This document shows positions 7,980-16,236 of a stretch of DNA of 33,051 bases, piece by piece (position 1 is the first letter of the stretch; every line of letters begins with the position of its first letter). The translations under genes and the position numbers were made by a program. The notes under the pieces are model-generated. The model was not told the DNA's origin, did not search any database, and worked only from the letters and a program-made list of their open reading frames with translations. Source of the DNA: Spirulina sp. CS-785/01 (lineage in GTDB: Bacteria; Cyanobacteriota; Cyanobacteriia; Cyanobacteriales; Spirulinaceae); NCBI RefSeq assembly GCF_028330525.1, contig NZ_JAQMSD010000292.1, positions 1-33,051 of the forward strand, in the 5' to 3' direction.

Positions 7980-8516
7980 TTAACTCGATGTTCCGAGGCG
8001 TTTTTGTAGGGACTCTACTCGTTTTTTGGCAATCGAATTATTGGGATCATAGTTGAGGGTTTCTTGATAGGCTTCTAAGGCAGCAGCAGGTTGTTTTTTC
8101 TTCTCGTAGGCATTACCTAAGTTATTTAAAGCAATGACATAATCAGGATAATTTTTTAAGGCTTCCTTGTAGTTCCGAATGGCTAAATCTGGTTGTTCTT
8201 GGGAATAATAACTATAACCCAGTGCATTGTAAATTAAAGCAATATTTTCTGGCTCAACTTCCTCCTTTTCCGCTTTTTTAATCGCCTTTTGAAAAAGCTG
8301 AATTGCTTGGACAAAAAGGTTTTTATCTAAATACAGACTGCCGAGTTCGTAGTATTCTTGAGCAGTGCCTTGCTCTTTTTGGAGCTTCTTCTGTAAACGA
8401 GAAAAGCGGCTTTCACGTCGGCGGACTCGGATAATTTGCTGGAAGACAAAAAAGGCAATCCCAGCTAGTAAAACCAGTAAGATGGAAACATAAAGAGTGG
8501 GTAAATATTCTTTCAT
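7980..8516 (-). CDS. ycf37: Ycf37-like TPR protein (photosystem I assembly)
   Basis: The protein has an N-terminal membrane helix (residues about 5-27, TLYVSILLVLLAGIAFFVF), a basic segment, and three or four TPR units (for example EYYELGSLYLDKNLFVQAIQ, NALGYSYYSQEQPDLAIRNY, ALNNLGNAYEKKKQPAAALE). This is the architecture and sequence of Ycf37, a thylakoid protein involved in photosystem I assembly or trimer stability. I chose the internal ATG at 8516 (MKEYLPTLYV, 178 residues) because it fits the family length; a longer frame to 8555 adds 13 non-conserved residues. It ends convergent with the G-rich spacer after the PCP_red gene. Confidence 0.85.
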   Translation of the reverse strand: MKEYLPTLYVSILLVLLAGIAFFVFQQIIRVRRRESRFSRLQKKLQKEQGTAQEYYELGSLYLDKNLFVQAIQLFQKAIKKAEKEEVEPENIALIYNALGYSYYSQEQPDLAIRNYKEALKNYPDYVIALNNLGNAYEKKKQPAAALEAYQETLNYDPNNSIAKKRVESLQKRLGTSS

Positions 8517-8588
8517 AATGCTTTGGTGACTGAACCCGTACAAATTTTGACGCAATTCTCAAGATATCATTATCTTTGACGGGTCTCA

Positions 8589-9368
8589 TCACCAATCGAG
8601 TCCCCAATACTCCCGTCGTTGGGGTAGCCATCCAGAGGTTTCCCATTGCGCGATCGCGCGATTCACCCGCAGATACAACTCACTCTGTTGTCTCCCCTTG
8701 GGAAGGGCAATAGAAAGGGGAGACATCCCTAAATTGACAGGAATAAGGCGATATTGGGGGTAGTCTTGCACCCAGCCCACCAAAACCGCGCGATCGCCCG
8801 CAAAAACCGCCACTTCTCCCGTTTCCAGTTTCTCCAATGCCTCCTGATAGGACTCCACCCCCAGCAGTTGAATATTAGGCATAGCGTGGCGGACCGTAGG
8901 AATCGTTCTCGATTGCTTTAAAACCGCCACTTTTAGCCCTTGTAAGTCGTTTAAACTATCGAGATCAGGATTTAGGGTGACAAACGTGGTGCTGTTGAGG
9001 TAATAATAACGGCTAAAATGAACTAGGCGAGCGCGGGCAGGAGTGGCGGTAAGATGCGCGATCGCTAAATCCACCTCCCCCTCCATCACCTCCTCTAAAC
9101 GGGCCTCATTGCTCACCGGTTTTAACACCACGGCCTCCGCACTCCCCAACAACTCCTCCGCCAATTTCCGCGCCATATCAATTTCGAGTCCCCGTAACTC
9201 CCCCCTCTCATCCCGAAACCCCAAAGGCCGCAAATTATCCTTAACCGCAATCACAATTTTCCCCCGTTGTTGAATGGTAGCCAATTCTGCGGCCCCCACA
9301 GGAGAGAGAGAAAGGGGAGAGATAAACAGCGTAAGGGCTAAACTCAGGTTAGCAAACTGAGATTTCAT
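8589..9368 (-). CDS. periplasmic substrate-binding protein (SBP_bac_3)
   Basis: Family 3 extracellular solute-binding protein, the type that delivers polar amino acids to ABC importers. A signal peptide ends near residue 26 (SPVGAAELA). The mature protein begins with the family pattern TIQQRGKIVIAVKDNLRPLG and contains GLEIDMARKLAEELLG, the ligand-contact loop GEVDLAIAHLTATPAR and the second-lobe start LQGLKVAVLKQS. At 259 residues it is full length. No permease or ATPase gene lies beside it, so the importer must be elsewhere or the protein acts as a sensor. The ligand cannot be predicted. Confidence 0.9.
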   Translation of the reverse strand: MKSQFANLSLALTLFISPLSLSPVGAAELATIQQRGKIVIAVKDNLRPLGFRDERGELRGLEIDMARKLAEELLGSAEAVVLKPVSNEARLEEVMEGEVDLAIAHLTATPARARLVHFSRYYYLNSTTFVTLNPDLDSLNDLQGLKVAVLKQSRTIPTVRHAMPNIQLLGVESYQEALEKLETGEVAVFAGDRAVLVGWVQDYPQYRLIPVNLGMSPLSIALPKGRQQSELYLRVNRAIAQWETSGWLPQRREYWGLDW

Positions 9369-9447
9369 AGGAGCTTTTAGAGTTGAGAGTTGAGAATGGT
9401 TGAACCACTCCAGACACAGAAGACACAGAGAGATCAGAGGAGAGAGA

Positions 9448-9972
9448 TTAAGTTTGGGGCAATCTATCTAAGATGAAATCCGCCGCACAACAGAGACTTC
9501 TTAAACCATTTCCCTGTTCCCACCAGCCTCTCACTTTACGAGGAGTCGCCCACAACTGCAAATGCTCTACCGGAGGATCAGCATAGAAACCCTCTTTCCC
9601 CTCCCCTAATAAAGCGGAACTCCAATGGGTAAAATGATCATGACTGAGCCGATATAAGGGGAAATTACCTAACTGGGGTACACCCCAACCATCTAAGGCG
9701 AAAAAAGCGTTAATTTCTAGACCTGCATTTTGGGCTTGTATTGCAGCTCGCATTCCCCCCACCACCCCCGCACTAAACGCAATGACGGCCACAGATTGAG
9801 AGGAGTGACTTCTTTTTTCTTGTAAAAAGCGATAAATCTCACCTCCGGCATAGGGGGGATGGGTGTGCGTCGGGAAAACCAGGACATTAGGTGCATTGAG
9901 AAACCCCATCTCTTGTAAAAAAGACTGGGTGAGAGCTTCCTCATGAAACCCCGGACAAAGAAGCAAACTCAT
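9448..9972 (-). CDS. alpha/beta-hydrolase-like conserved protein
   Basis: A 174-residue protein starting MSLLLCPGFH, then a beta strand and an AFSAGVVGG element around residue 67. This looks like the nucleophile elbow of an alpha/beta hydrolase (Ser67), preceded by the strand SVAVI. A possible acid/His region is SHDHFTHW. The fold is compact compared with normal hydrolases of 250 residues or more, so enzyme activity is unproven. Its ATG follows the stop codon of the TerD gene with no gap, so the two are very probably co-translated. Confidence 0.65.
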   Translation of the reverse strand: MSLLLCPGFHEEALTQSFLQEMGFLNAPNVLVFPTHTHPPYAGGEIYRFLQEKRSHSSQSVAVIAFSAGVVGGMRAAIQAQNAGLEINAFFALDGWGVPQLGNFPLYRLSHDHFTHWSSALLGEGKEGFYADPPVEHLQLWATPRKVRGWWEQGNGLRSLCCAADFILDRLPQT

Positions 9973-10572
9973 CTAACTATACATTCGTTCAATCTCCTGT
10001 AATCCCTGCACTTGAATGCCTTCTCCCACCGCTTGCATTTGCCAATCATCTCCCTCTCGGTATAACTCCGCCATGATCATCCCCGTCATGCCATCGTAAG
10101 ACCCCCCAGACAGGTTATACTGGGCAATCTCTTGATTGGTTTCTAAATTCACCAAGCGCACAAAGGCGTTATTGACGTGGCTGAAGTCTTGATTCCGTTG
10201 TTGAGACTTATAAATATTGACCACAAAGATTAATTTATGGAAATCAGCAGGCATTTGGGGTAGATCAACCACAATTTGCTCGTCGTCTCCTTCTCCTGCT
10301 CCCGTTAAATTATCCCCCAGATGGGTAATTGCCCCTGATGAGTGGCGCAGGTTGCCGAAGTAAATTAAGTTACTCCGGTTTTTGAGTTTCCCTTGTGCAT
10401 CGAGACAGAGGACTGAGGAATCGAGATCATAATCCTGTTGACCGGAAAAGAGGCCGAGAATGCCGCCTTTGCTTTCTGCGACATCCCAACCTAACCCTAA
10501 CAGCACTCGCTTTAGGCCGGGGGCTTCTTTGACGAGAGAAATGCGTTGTCCTTTTTTCAGATTGATTGACAT
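9973..10572 (-). CDS. TerD-family protein
   Basis: TerD-domain proteins bind calcium and are linked to tellurite resistance, stress response and phage inhibition. The protein starts MSINLKKGQRISLVKE and has GLGWDV and the Ca-site region YDLDSSVLCLD, later GDNLTGAGEGDDEQIVVDL and DGMTGMIMAELYREG, all typical of TerD. I use the ATG at 10572 (199 residues). A longer frame up to 10620 would read through a heptanucleotide repeat and give a non-conserved N-terminus. It is a single TerD gene with no terZABC neighbours. The alpha/beta-hydrolase-like gene abuts its stop codon. Confidence 0.9.
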   Translation of the reverse strand: MSINLKKGQRISLVKEAPGLKRVLLGLGWDVAESKGGILGLFSGQQDYDLDSSVLCLDAQGKLKNRSNLIYFGNLRHSSGAITHLGDNLTGAGEGDDEQIVVDLPQMPADFHKLIFVVNIYKSQQRNQDFSHVNNAFVRLVNLETNQEIAQYNLSGGSYDGMTGMIMAELYREGDDWQMQAVGEGIQVQGLQEIERMYS

Positions 10573-10579
10573 GGTTTGG

Positions 10580-10615
10580 GTAATGGGTAATCGGTAATCG
10601 GTAATCGGTAATTGT
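10580..10615. repeat. heptanucleotide STRR upstream of terD
   Basis: Tandem GGTAATC units (about four, the first ones variant) just upstream of the TerD start. Seven-base short tandemly repeated sequences of this kind are well known in cyanobacterial genomes. Confidence 0.85.
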
Positions 10616-10828
10616 TCCAACTATTTTATCTTAATGTCGCAAGAAGACCCTCAACTCGGTTGATGGGGCGAATTGCGACAATCAACTTGACAGACTGACA
10701 GAGGGGAAAAGACATTGATCTCCCTGTATCGTTCTCTGAAATCGGCTATTTTCTCGAATCCTGACGGAAAAAGGCGATAAACTTTACAATTAGTTTTACG
10801 TTTCGCAAACAATCTTAAACAAGGAATT

Positions 10829-11785
10829 ATGTCAACGATGCAGGTGGCGAGCAAGCCTCTGTCTGTTCCCAAACACTTTTTGAACCCTCCAGGGGGCTGG
10901 AATCCCAATGTCTGGATTGGTCTGGCTTCTGTGTCTATTTTTGCCCTGTCTTGTTGCGGGTATTGGCTTTGGGGATGGTGGAGTTGGTGTTGTTTTTGGC
11001 TGAATGTGCTGGCGGTGCATCTGTCAGGATCGGTGATCCATGATGCCTGTCATAAGGCTGCCCATTCTAACCGCATTATCAATGCTATGTTAGGGCATAT
11101 TAGTGCGTTGATGTTGGGGTTTGCCTTTCCGGTGTTTACCCGTGTTCACCTGCAACACCACGCCCATGTGAATGATCCCAAAAATGACCCGGATCATTTT
11201 GTGTCAACGGGAGGCCCGTTGTTGTTGATTGCTCCTCGCTTCTTTTATCATGAGGTGTTTTTCTTTAAACGCCGTTTGTGGAAGAAGTACGAGTTATTGG
11301 AGTGGTTTTTGAGTCGGTTATTTTTGGTGACGGTGGTGCTGGTGTCGCTGCATTTTGGCTTTTTTGCCTTTGTGGTGAATTACTGGTTTTCTCCGGCGTT
11401 GGTGGTGGGGATTACGTTGGGATTATTCTTTGATTATCTGCCCCATCGGCCTTTTGAGGAGCGCGATCGCTGGAAAAATGCCAGAGTCTATGCCAGTCCC
11501 CTCCTCAATCTCCTCATTATGGGGCAAAATTATCACCTCGTTCACCATCTCTGGCCCTCTATCCCCTGGTATTGGTATCAACCCGCCTACCAAGCCACTA
11601 AACCGTTATTAGAGTCAAAAGGAAGTCCCCTCTGTTCAGGACTTTTAGAAAGTCCCAAGGATTTTTGGGGCTTTGTCTATGATATTTTTATCGGTATCCG
11701 GTGGCATCGTTCCCACCCCAAACCGTCAACCCCGTTAACCGCCGAGAGGCCAGAGCAAAAGGTTGGCTCTCAAAGTGTTTTGTAA
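10829..11785 (+). CDS. crtR: beta-carotene hydroxylase CrtR
   Basis: CrtR is a membrane di-iron oxygenase that hydroxylates the beta-ionone rings of beta-carotene (and myxol) to make zeaxanthin-type xanthophylls. The desaturase-like histidine boxes are intact: H71-DAC-H75 with H79, VH107LQHH-A-H113, and YH236LVHHLWP. Segments such as FPVFTRVHLQHHAHVNDPK and FFDYLPHRPF are very close to known cyanobacterial CrtR. The length of 318 fits, with a slightly longer polar C-terminus. Several hydrophobic helices place it in the membrane. The ATG at 10829 has AAGGA upstream. It is divergent from terD. Confidence 0.95.
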   Translation: MSTMQVASKPLSVPKHFLNPPGGWNPNVWIGLASVSIFALSCCGYWLWGWWSWCCFWLNVLAVHLSGSVIHDACHKAAHSNRIINAMLGHISALMLGFAFPVFTRVHLQHHAHVNDPKNDPDHFVSTGGPLLLIAPRFFYHEVFFFKRRLWKKYELLEWFLSRLFLVTVVLVSLHFGFFAFVVNYWFSPALVVGITLGLFFDYLPHRPFEERDRWKNARVYASPLLNLLIMGQNYHLVHHLWPSIPWYWYQPAYQATKPLLESKGSPLCSGLLESPKDFWGFVYDIFIGIRWHRSHPKPSTPLTAERPEQKVGSQSVL

Positions 11786-11880
11786 CCGGGATTAATTACA
11801 CTGTATTGATGACCTGTGATGAGTTTTTCCATTCCTTGTGCGGCTCACGGACTGTTGCATCCGTCCCCCTTGCCTCTTAA

Positions 11881-11921
11881 ACGCTAGTCAGAGAATTCTC
11901 CCATCTCTATAATTTGCCATG
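11881..11921 (+). promoter_or_regulatory. consensus -10 box abutting the response-regulator start
   Basis: A perfect TATAAT lies at 11908-11913, with a 4-of-6 match TAGTCA at 11885-11890 (17-bp spacer). The ATG of the next gene is at 11919, so initiation about 6-7 bases past the -10 box would fall on the start codon. No Shine-Dalgarno is present. If used, this gives a leaderless mRNA. Inference from position only. Confidence 0.45.
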
Positions 11922-12596
11922 TCTTCTGATGCTTCCCCCAATCCTCTCCGTCTCCTCATTGTTGAGGATGATCCCATGATGCAGTTGGGGTTAGAACAAA
12001 ATTTAGCCCAATATCCCCAATTTACAATCGTAGGACAAGCAGAAGATGGCTACATTGCAGTGGAGGCCGCCCATCAACTCCAACCGGATTTAGTCATTAT
12101 GGATATTGGCCTGCCTCGCTTAGATGGCATCGAGGCCACAAAGCAAATTAAATCCTCCCATCCCGACATTCGGGTGGTGATGTTAACGTCTCACACGGTA
12201 CAAACGGAGGTCATTGCGGCGTTATCCAGTGGGGCAGATGCCTATTGTATCAAGGGGGCGGAGACTGATCGCCTGATTACGGCCCTAGAAGCAGCCGGAG
12301 AAGGGGCCAGTTATCTTGATCCCCAAGTGGCTCGCTTGGTGTTGGATAATCTGCAATCTCCCCGCCCCCCCAGTCCCTCGGATGCGACCTCTCCTCCCAT
12401 TACCAATTTATCCGAGCGTGAGTCGGAAGTCCTCAATTTGATTGTGCAGGGGAAAAGTAATACAGAAATTGCCAAGATTCTCTTTCTCAGTCCCAATACG
12501 GTGAAAACTCATGTCCGAGGGTTGATGAATAAGTTGTCTGTGGATGACCGGGTTCAAGCGGCAGTCGTGGCGTTGCGATCGGGTTTAGTACAGTAA
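11919..12596 (+). CDS. NarL/FixJ-family response regulator
   Basis: Two-component response regulator. The N-terminal receiver has the acidic pocket (E16, D17, D18), the phospho-acceptor D62 (VIMDIGLPRLDG), the switch residue T90 and the conserved K112. A Pro/Ser linker leads to a LuxR-type helix-turn-helix at about residues 163-220 (LSERESEVLNLIVQGKSNTE, then LSPNTVKTHVRGLMNKL). It therefore binds DNA after phosphorylation. No histidine kinase is adjacent (orphan arrangement). The distal plastid gene ycf29 belongs to the same broad class, but I cannot assign a named orthologue. The stop codon lies inside a heptanucleotide repeat, and a terminator follows at 12699. Confidence 0.92.
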   Translation: MSSDASPNPLRLLIVEDDPMMQLGLEQNLAQYPQFTIVGQAEDGYIAVEAAHQLQPDLVIMDIGLPRLDGIEATKQIKSSHPDIRVVMLTSHTVQTEVIAALSSGADAYCIKGAETDRLITALEAAGEGASYLDPQVARLVLDNLQSPRPPSPSDATSPPITNLSERESEVLNLIVQGKSNTEIAKILFLSPNTVKTHVRGLMNKLSVDDRVQAAVVALRSGLVQ

Positions 12597-12618
12597 ACAG
12601 TAAACAGTAAACAGTAAA
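12591..12618. repeat. heptanucleotide STRR over the stop codon
   Basis: Four exact copies of CAGTAAA. The first copy contains the TAA stop codon of the response-regulator gene. This is a short tandemly repeated sequence of the cyanobacterial type. Confidence 0.9.
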
Positions 12619-12698
12619 GTGAGGATTCGTTTTGCTTATTATAAACAGAAGCTCAGAACCCAAGCATAGCAAGGCTTTTAGCAATTTTAACCCCTCTT

Positions 12699-12724
12699 GA
12701 CGCTCTTAATAGCGTCTTTTTTTT
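12699..12724 (+). terminator. intrinsic terminator after the response regulator
   Basis: Six-bp stem GACGCT / AGCGTC (12699-12704, 12711-12716) with a 6-nt loop and eight T residues after it. It lies about 100 bp past the response-regulator stop codon on the same strand. Confidence 0.75.
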
Positions 12725-12803
12725 GCTTGATTTTGTAAAGAAATATTAAGCAAAAAAATTCTTAAAACTATATGTAATGTTGCGTAACTAAAAATTTAAC
12801 TTA

Positions 12804-12823
12804 AAACACTGTATATAGTGTTT
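12804..12823. promoter_or_regulatory. AT-rich dyad upstream of thrC
   Basis: A 7-bp inverted repeat AAACACT / AGTGTTT around GTATAT. The symmetric centre and the position about 35 bp before the thrC -35 box are compatible with an operator. No regulator can be named. The 12597-12922 spacer otherwise holds the STRR, the terminator and the thrC promoter. Confidence 0.35.
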
Positions 12824-12856
12824 TTATTTAATCCCGACTTTTTATATCGGGTATAT

Positions 12857-12886
12857 TTGACGCTGTTTTGTTGCCCGTGCTACTAT
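12857..12886 (+). promoter_or_regulatory. sigma-70-type promoter of thrC
   Basis: TTGACG at 12857-12862 and TACTAT at 12881-12886 with an 18-bp spacer. The predicted start near 12893 leaves a leader of about 30 nt that contains AGGA before the ATG at 12923. Confidence 0.55.
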
Positions 12887-12922
12887 CAAGCGCAATTGGA
12901 CAAAAGGACAGGAAAAGCAGCG

Positions 12923-14242
12923 ATGACACAGGCACTAGAAACTCAACTCAACACTCAGATCAAGAACAGCACCTCCGCCACCTTCACGAAATTAGTTTCT
13001 AAAGAAGGTGGTTTTGAGTACGACCTCGATCCCATTAATATTTGCGAAAATACCTTTGCTCCCCTAGAAGTAGCTTACGATTACGATAAAATCCGCGCCA
13101 CAGTCACACGGGAAACCATTGAGGCCGGCCCCAACTCCATTTGGCGGTATCGTCCTTTCCTCCCAGTCGCAACGGATAATGTCATTGATGTGGGAACGGG
13201 GATGACTCCCTTAGTCAAGTCCACTCGCTTGGCTCGTCGTCTGGGGTTGAAAAATCTCTACATTAAAAACGATGCGGTCAATATGCCGACGCTGAGTTTC
13301 AAAGATCGAGTTGTGTCTGTGGCCTTAACTCGCGCTAGAGAATTTGGTTTTTCTACTGTATCCTGTGCCAGTACCGGGAATTTGGCGAACTCTACAGCCG
13401 CCATTGCTTCCCATGCAGGTTTAGAATGTTGTGTCTTTATCCCGGCTGATCTCGAAGCGGGTAAAGTGTTGGGGACGCTCATTTATAACCCCATTGTCAT
13501 GGCCGTGAAAGGCAATTATGACCAAGTGAACCGTCTCTGCTCTGAAGTCGCCAACACCCACGGTTGGGGATTTGTGAATATTAACCTCCGTCCTTACTAT
13601 TCTGAAGGCTCAAAAACCTTAGCTTATGAAGTGGCAGAACAATTAGGGTGGCAATTACCTGATCACATTGTTGCTCCTATCGCCTCTGGTTCGCTCTACA
13701 CCAAGATTCACAAAGGTTTTAAAGAATTTGCGAAAGTTGGCTTAGTGGAAGATAAAGATGTTCGTTGCAGTGGAGCGCAGGCCGAAGGCTGTTCTCCCGT
13801 GGCTCAAGCCTTTAAAGAAGGTCGGGACTTTGTAGCCCCTGTGAAGCCCAATACCATTGCGAAATCCATTGCCATCGGGAATCCGGCTGATGGGGTGTAT
13901 GCTTTAGAACAAGCCCGGAAAACCAACGGCCACATTGAATCTGTCACCGATGCGGAAATCATCGAAGGGATTAAACTCCTCGCCGAAACTGAAGGCATTT
14001 TCACCGAAACCGCCGGGGGAACAACTATTGCAGTTCTCAAGAAATTAGCGGAAGAAGGGAAAATTGACCCCGATGAAACCACTGTTGCTTACATCACCGG
14101 AAATGGTCTGAAAACCCAAGAAGCGGTACAAGGCTACATCGGTGAACCCCTCGCCATTGACCCGAAATTGGACAGCTTTGAGCGTGCGTGGGACCGGGCC
14201 CAGACCCTCGAACGTCTTGACTGGCAACAAGTTTTAGTTTAA
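12923..14242 (+). CDS. thrC: threonine synthase
   Basis: PLP-dependent enzyme that converts O-phospho-L-homoserine to L-threonine. The PLP lysine is K127 in [10 protein letters not shown], and the phosphate-binding loop is seen in [14 protein letters not shown]. Further conserved blocks are [17 protein letters not shown] and [13 protein letters not shown]. The protein has 439 residues, normal for the cyanobacterial/archaeal-type class. The start at 12923 (MTQALETQ) is preferred to the frame opening at 12818: it has AGGAAAAG upstream, the earlier 35 residues are not conserved-looking, and a good promoter lies at 12857. A MoaD/ThiS-like gene follows 85 bp downstream on the same strand. Confidence 0.95.
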   Translation: MTQALETQLNTQIKNSTSATFTKLVSKEGGFEYDLDPINICENTFAPLEVAYDYDKIRATVTRETIEAGPNSIWRYRPFLPVATDNVIDVGTGMTPLVKSTRLARRLGLKNLYIKNDAVNMPTLSFKDRVVSVALTRAREFGFSTVSCASTGNLANSTAAIASHAGLECCVFIPADLEAGKVLGTLIYNPIVMAVKGNYDQVNRLCSEVANTHGWGFVNINLRPYYSEGSKTLAYEVAEQLGWQLPDHIVAPIASGSLYTKIHKGFKEFAKVGLVEDKDVRCSGAQAEGCSPVAQAFKEGRDFVAPVKPNTIAKSIAIGNPADGVYALEQARKTNGHIESVTDAEIIEGIKLLAETEGIFTETAGGTTIAVLKKLAEEGKIDPDETTVAYITGNGLKTQEAVQGYIGEPLAIDPKLDSFERAWDRAQTLERLDWQQVLV

Positions 14243-14327
14243 TTTTTGTTTGGTTCTTGGTCACTTGTTTAGGTGTTCCCTAAACAGGTGGCTTCTGTTT
14301 GCATCATCGTTTCAGTTGTATAACCTT

Positions 14328-14603
14328 ATGGCAATCAAAGTTTTAGTTCCGACTCCCCTACAAAAATTCACCAATAATCAAGCCACCATTGAAGCGACTG
14401 GGGGCAATGTTCAGGAGTTAATTGATTCTCTGGAGAGTGCTTGTCCGGGGATTAAAGATCGGATTTGTGATGAAAGTGGGAAACCCCGTCGTTTTCTCAA
14501 TCTCTATGTGAATAGTGAAGATATTCGCTTTTTAGAGGGGGTGGACACTCAGCTTAATGATGGGGATGAAGTGAGTATTGTTCCTGCCGTTGCTGGAGGC
14601 TAG
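14328..14603 (+). CDS. MoaD/ThiS-family sulfur-carrier protein
   Basis: A 91-residue beta-grasp (ubiquitin-like) protein starting [17 protein letters not shown] and ending in the diagnostic VPAVAGG. The exposed C-terminal Gly-Gly is adenylated by an E1-like enzyme and then carries sulfur as a thiocarboxylate. It is closer to free-standing carriers such as CysO/HcyS-like proteins than to molybdopterin MoaD, judging by its position directly after thrC rather than in a mo cofactor operon. The ATG at 14328 fits the family; a longer frame from 14250 is not conserved-looking. The role is inferred: sulfur donation in amino-acid or cofactor synthesis. Confidence 0.85.
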   Translation: MAIKVLVPTPLQKFTNNQATIEATGGNVQELIDSLESACPGIKDRICDESGKPRRFLNLYVNSEDIRFLEGVDTQLNDGDEVSIVPAVAGG

Positions 14604-14636
14604 ATAAGCCATCACAGGTTTTTTATATTCTGTATT

Positions 14637-14668
14637 ATGTAGGGATGTTGCCAGCAATGTCCCTACAT
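14637..14668. terminator. hairpin after the MoaD-like gene
   Basis: Nine-bp stem ATGTAGGGA / TCCCTACAT (14637-14645, 14660-14668) with an inner TTGC/GCAA. Only a weak T-rich stretch follows, so it may end or stabilise the thrC-moaD-like transcript. Confidence 0.5.
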
Positions 14669-14759
14669 TATTGTGTTTATTAATAGTTGACTTTTCAAAC
14701 TGTCTGGGTGCAAGCCGCCGCGCCCTTACTGAATTACAATTAAGATTCCAGATTTTATC

Positions 14760-15137
14760 TTATTTTTTTTTACGTTTACGTTTCTTAGTCTCTGACTGAA
14801 TCGGTTTTTTCTTGTATCTATATTCTTTACTTTGAATGACTTTAATAACAGGATCATGTTGATTGGGTGGAATAATATCTTTTAAATGAATTGCCCCATC
14901 TTGATACATCAAATGTAATCGCCATCCTGATATTTTGTCAATATAAGCACGATAGACGGCTTCTTCATATCCCTTAATCCGATGTAATTGGGTTTTTGGG
15001 AAGTTACGTTGACGGTGACATTCGTTGTCTTCTAATTCTGCTAAGGCTTCCAGAAAATCATTACGAAATTCTAATGGTAAAGTTTTCCATGCTTCCCGAA
15101 TCACTCCATATTCATCATATAGAGGTTTATCGGCCAT
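14760..15137 (-). CDS. RelE-like protein, second of an overlapping pair
   Basis: A 125-residue protein with the layout of RelE/ParE-type toxins: N-terminal helices (AWKTLPLEFRNDFLEALAEL), then a strand segment with LHRIKGYEEAVYRAYIDK, the pattern SGWRLHLMYQDGAIHLKDII and a terminal helix. The last 15 residues are almost all Lys/Arg. Its ATG overlaps the end of the upstream gene by 11 bp, so the two are translationally coupled. Normal toxin pairs have an antitoxin; here both members look toxin-like. This is a fold-level judgement by eye. Alternatively it is a cyanobacterial family of unknown role. Confidence 0.6.
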   Translation of the reverse strand: MADKPLYDEYGVIREAWKTLPLEFRNDFLEALAELEDNECHRQRNFPKTQLHRIKGYEEAVYRAYIDKISGWRLHLMYQDGAIHLKDIIPPNQHDPVIKVIQSKEYRYKKKPIQSETKKRKRKKK

Positions 15138-15555
15138 TTTTGTTAGGGGTAATGGTTAATAACTCCTGTTGATAATACGATTCTGCTAATCCTTTGATGA
15201 CTTTATCTCTGTTGTTCTGATGGACAACTCGCAATAGGGTAATTATTGTTTGATTAAATAAGGGATCGTCATCAAAAAATAATAAGATTCGTAAATCTCT
15301 ATTGACTTTGAAGCTGTAAATTGACGCATGATAATGAGTTAACTCAATTTTTATTTTCTGCAATTTATGCTTAATTGAGTTAAAATTGCTATCTTGAATT
15401 AAAGCAATCAGAGAGTTGATTTTTTTATTTATTTGTCTTTGATTTTCAGCACTTAAATGCTTTAAATCTTTCTGAAATAATTGGGTTTCTTCAACAGTCA
15501 GTGTTTTTTCTGTATCTTCTTGAAATGGGTGTTGGAGTTCTAAGTTAGTTAACAC
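15127..15555 (-). CDS. RelE/HigB-like protein, first of an overlapping pair
   Basis: A 142-residue protein starting at GTG (15555) with AAGGAG nine bases upstream. After about 18 residues comes a typical RelE-type sequence: ETQLFQKDLKHLSAENQRQI, NKKINSLIALIQD, then the central strands YSFKVNRDLRILLFFDDD and LLRVVHQNNRDKV. Such proteins usually cut mRNA on the ribosome. A typical family member has 85-110 residues, so this one has extensions at both ends; its first 18 residues might supply a self-contained antitoxin-like segment. No separate antitoxin is seen in the 226 bp upstream. Confidence 0.6.
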   Translation of the reverse strand: MLTNLELQHPFQEDTEKTLTVEETQLFQKDLKHLSAENQRQINKKINSLIALIQDSNFNSIKHKLQKIKIELTHYHASIYSFKVNRDLRILLFFDDDPLFNQTIITLLRVVHQNNRDKVIKGLAESYYQQELLTITPNKNGR

Positions 15556-15781
15556 GGCGATTTACTCCTTTTACCTCTTAACCATTATACCAAGGGAACT
15601 ATTTAGCCGCTACACTATGAAAGATGGAAAATTCCTGACGGTGTGACGACTGATTGATCTGAAATTTGCTTGATTGGTATTTAACACGCTTATTGTAAGC
15701 TCTTTAGAGCTTACTACGAACGAATTAATAGTATTTGAATGGTTATATTTTGATGTAGTTTGCTTTTTTTGTGTCTATTAT

Positions 15782-16231
15782 TTACCGATGTTTCAGTGAC
15801 CAATCATAGGGAATGGTTGGATCAAATGGATCACGTCTTTGGATTTCTTGAGGATCATGGGGGATGGTGGCACAATTGGCTACAATGGCTTTACTTGTTC
15901 CCATTCCTTTAAAGCCATTCCAAATGAAGGGGGGAATGATGACTAAATTATAGTTGTCTTCTCCTAAAAAGATTTCTTGGATTTCTCCTTGGGTTGGTGA
16001 ATTTTCTCGGTCATCGTATAAGACGACTTTAATCATTCCGGAAATAACGGAATAATTGAGGGTCATTTCGGTGTGTAAATGCCAGCCTTTTATGACTCCG
16101 GGATAGACGGTTGAAAAGTAAATTTCTCCGAATTTATCAAAATGTTGGGCATCGTTGCGCAACATATGCAAAATTGTCCCCCGTTCATCGGGAATGCGTC
16201 GAAGTGGATGGATTTGGACACCTTCTATCAT
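15782..16231 (-). CDS. dTDP-4-dehydrorhamnose 3,5-epimerase-like cupin protein
   Basis: A 149-residue cupin related to RmlC/RfbC. It starts MIEGVQIHPLRRIPDERGTI, and has the His-containing strand GVIKGWHLHTEMTLNYSVI and the conserved VIIPPFIWNGFKG turn. RmlC proteins are usually about 180 residues, so this is the shorter family seen beside CDP-glucose dehydratases. It would epimerise a 4-keto-6-deoxy sugar made by the upstream gene. It is the last gene of the minus-strand cassette, 5 bp after the dehydratase stop codon. Confidence 0.82.
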   Translation of the reverse strand: MIEGVQIHPLRRIPDERGTILHMLRNDAQHFDKFGEIYFSTVYPGVIKGWHLHTEMTLNYSVISGMIKVVLYDDRENSPTQGEIQEIFLGEDNYNLVIIPPFIWNGFKGMGTSKAIVANCATIPHDPQEIQRRDPFDPTIPYDWSLKHR

Positions 16232-16236
16232 GATTT

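Noticed and set aside
7891-7983. 30-codon plus-strand ORF (starts MRYEGGHLARYFL) with TTGACA 26 bases upstream
   Set aside because: Too short, no recognisable family, -35/-10 spacing of 15 is poor, and it runs into the ycf37 stop codon.
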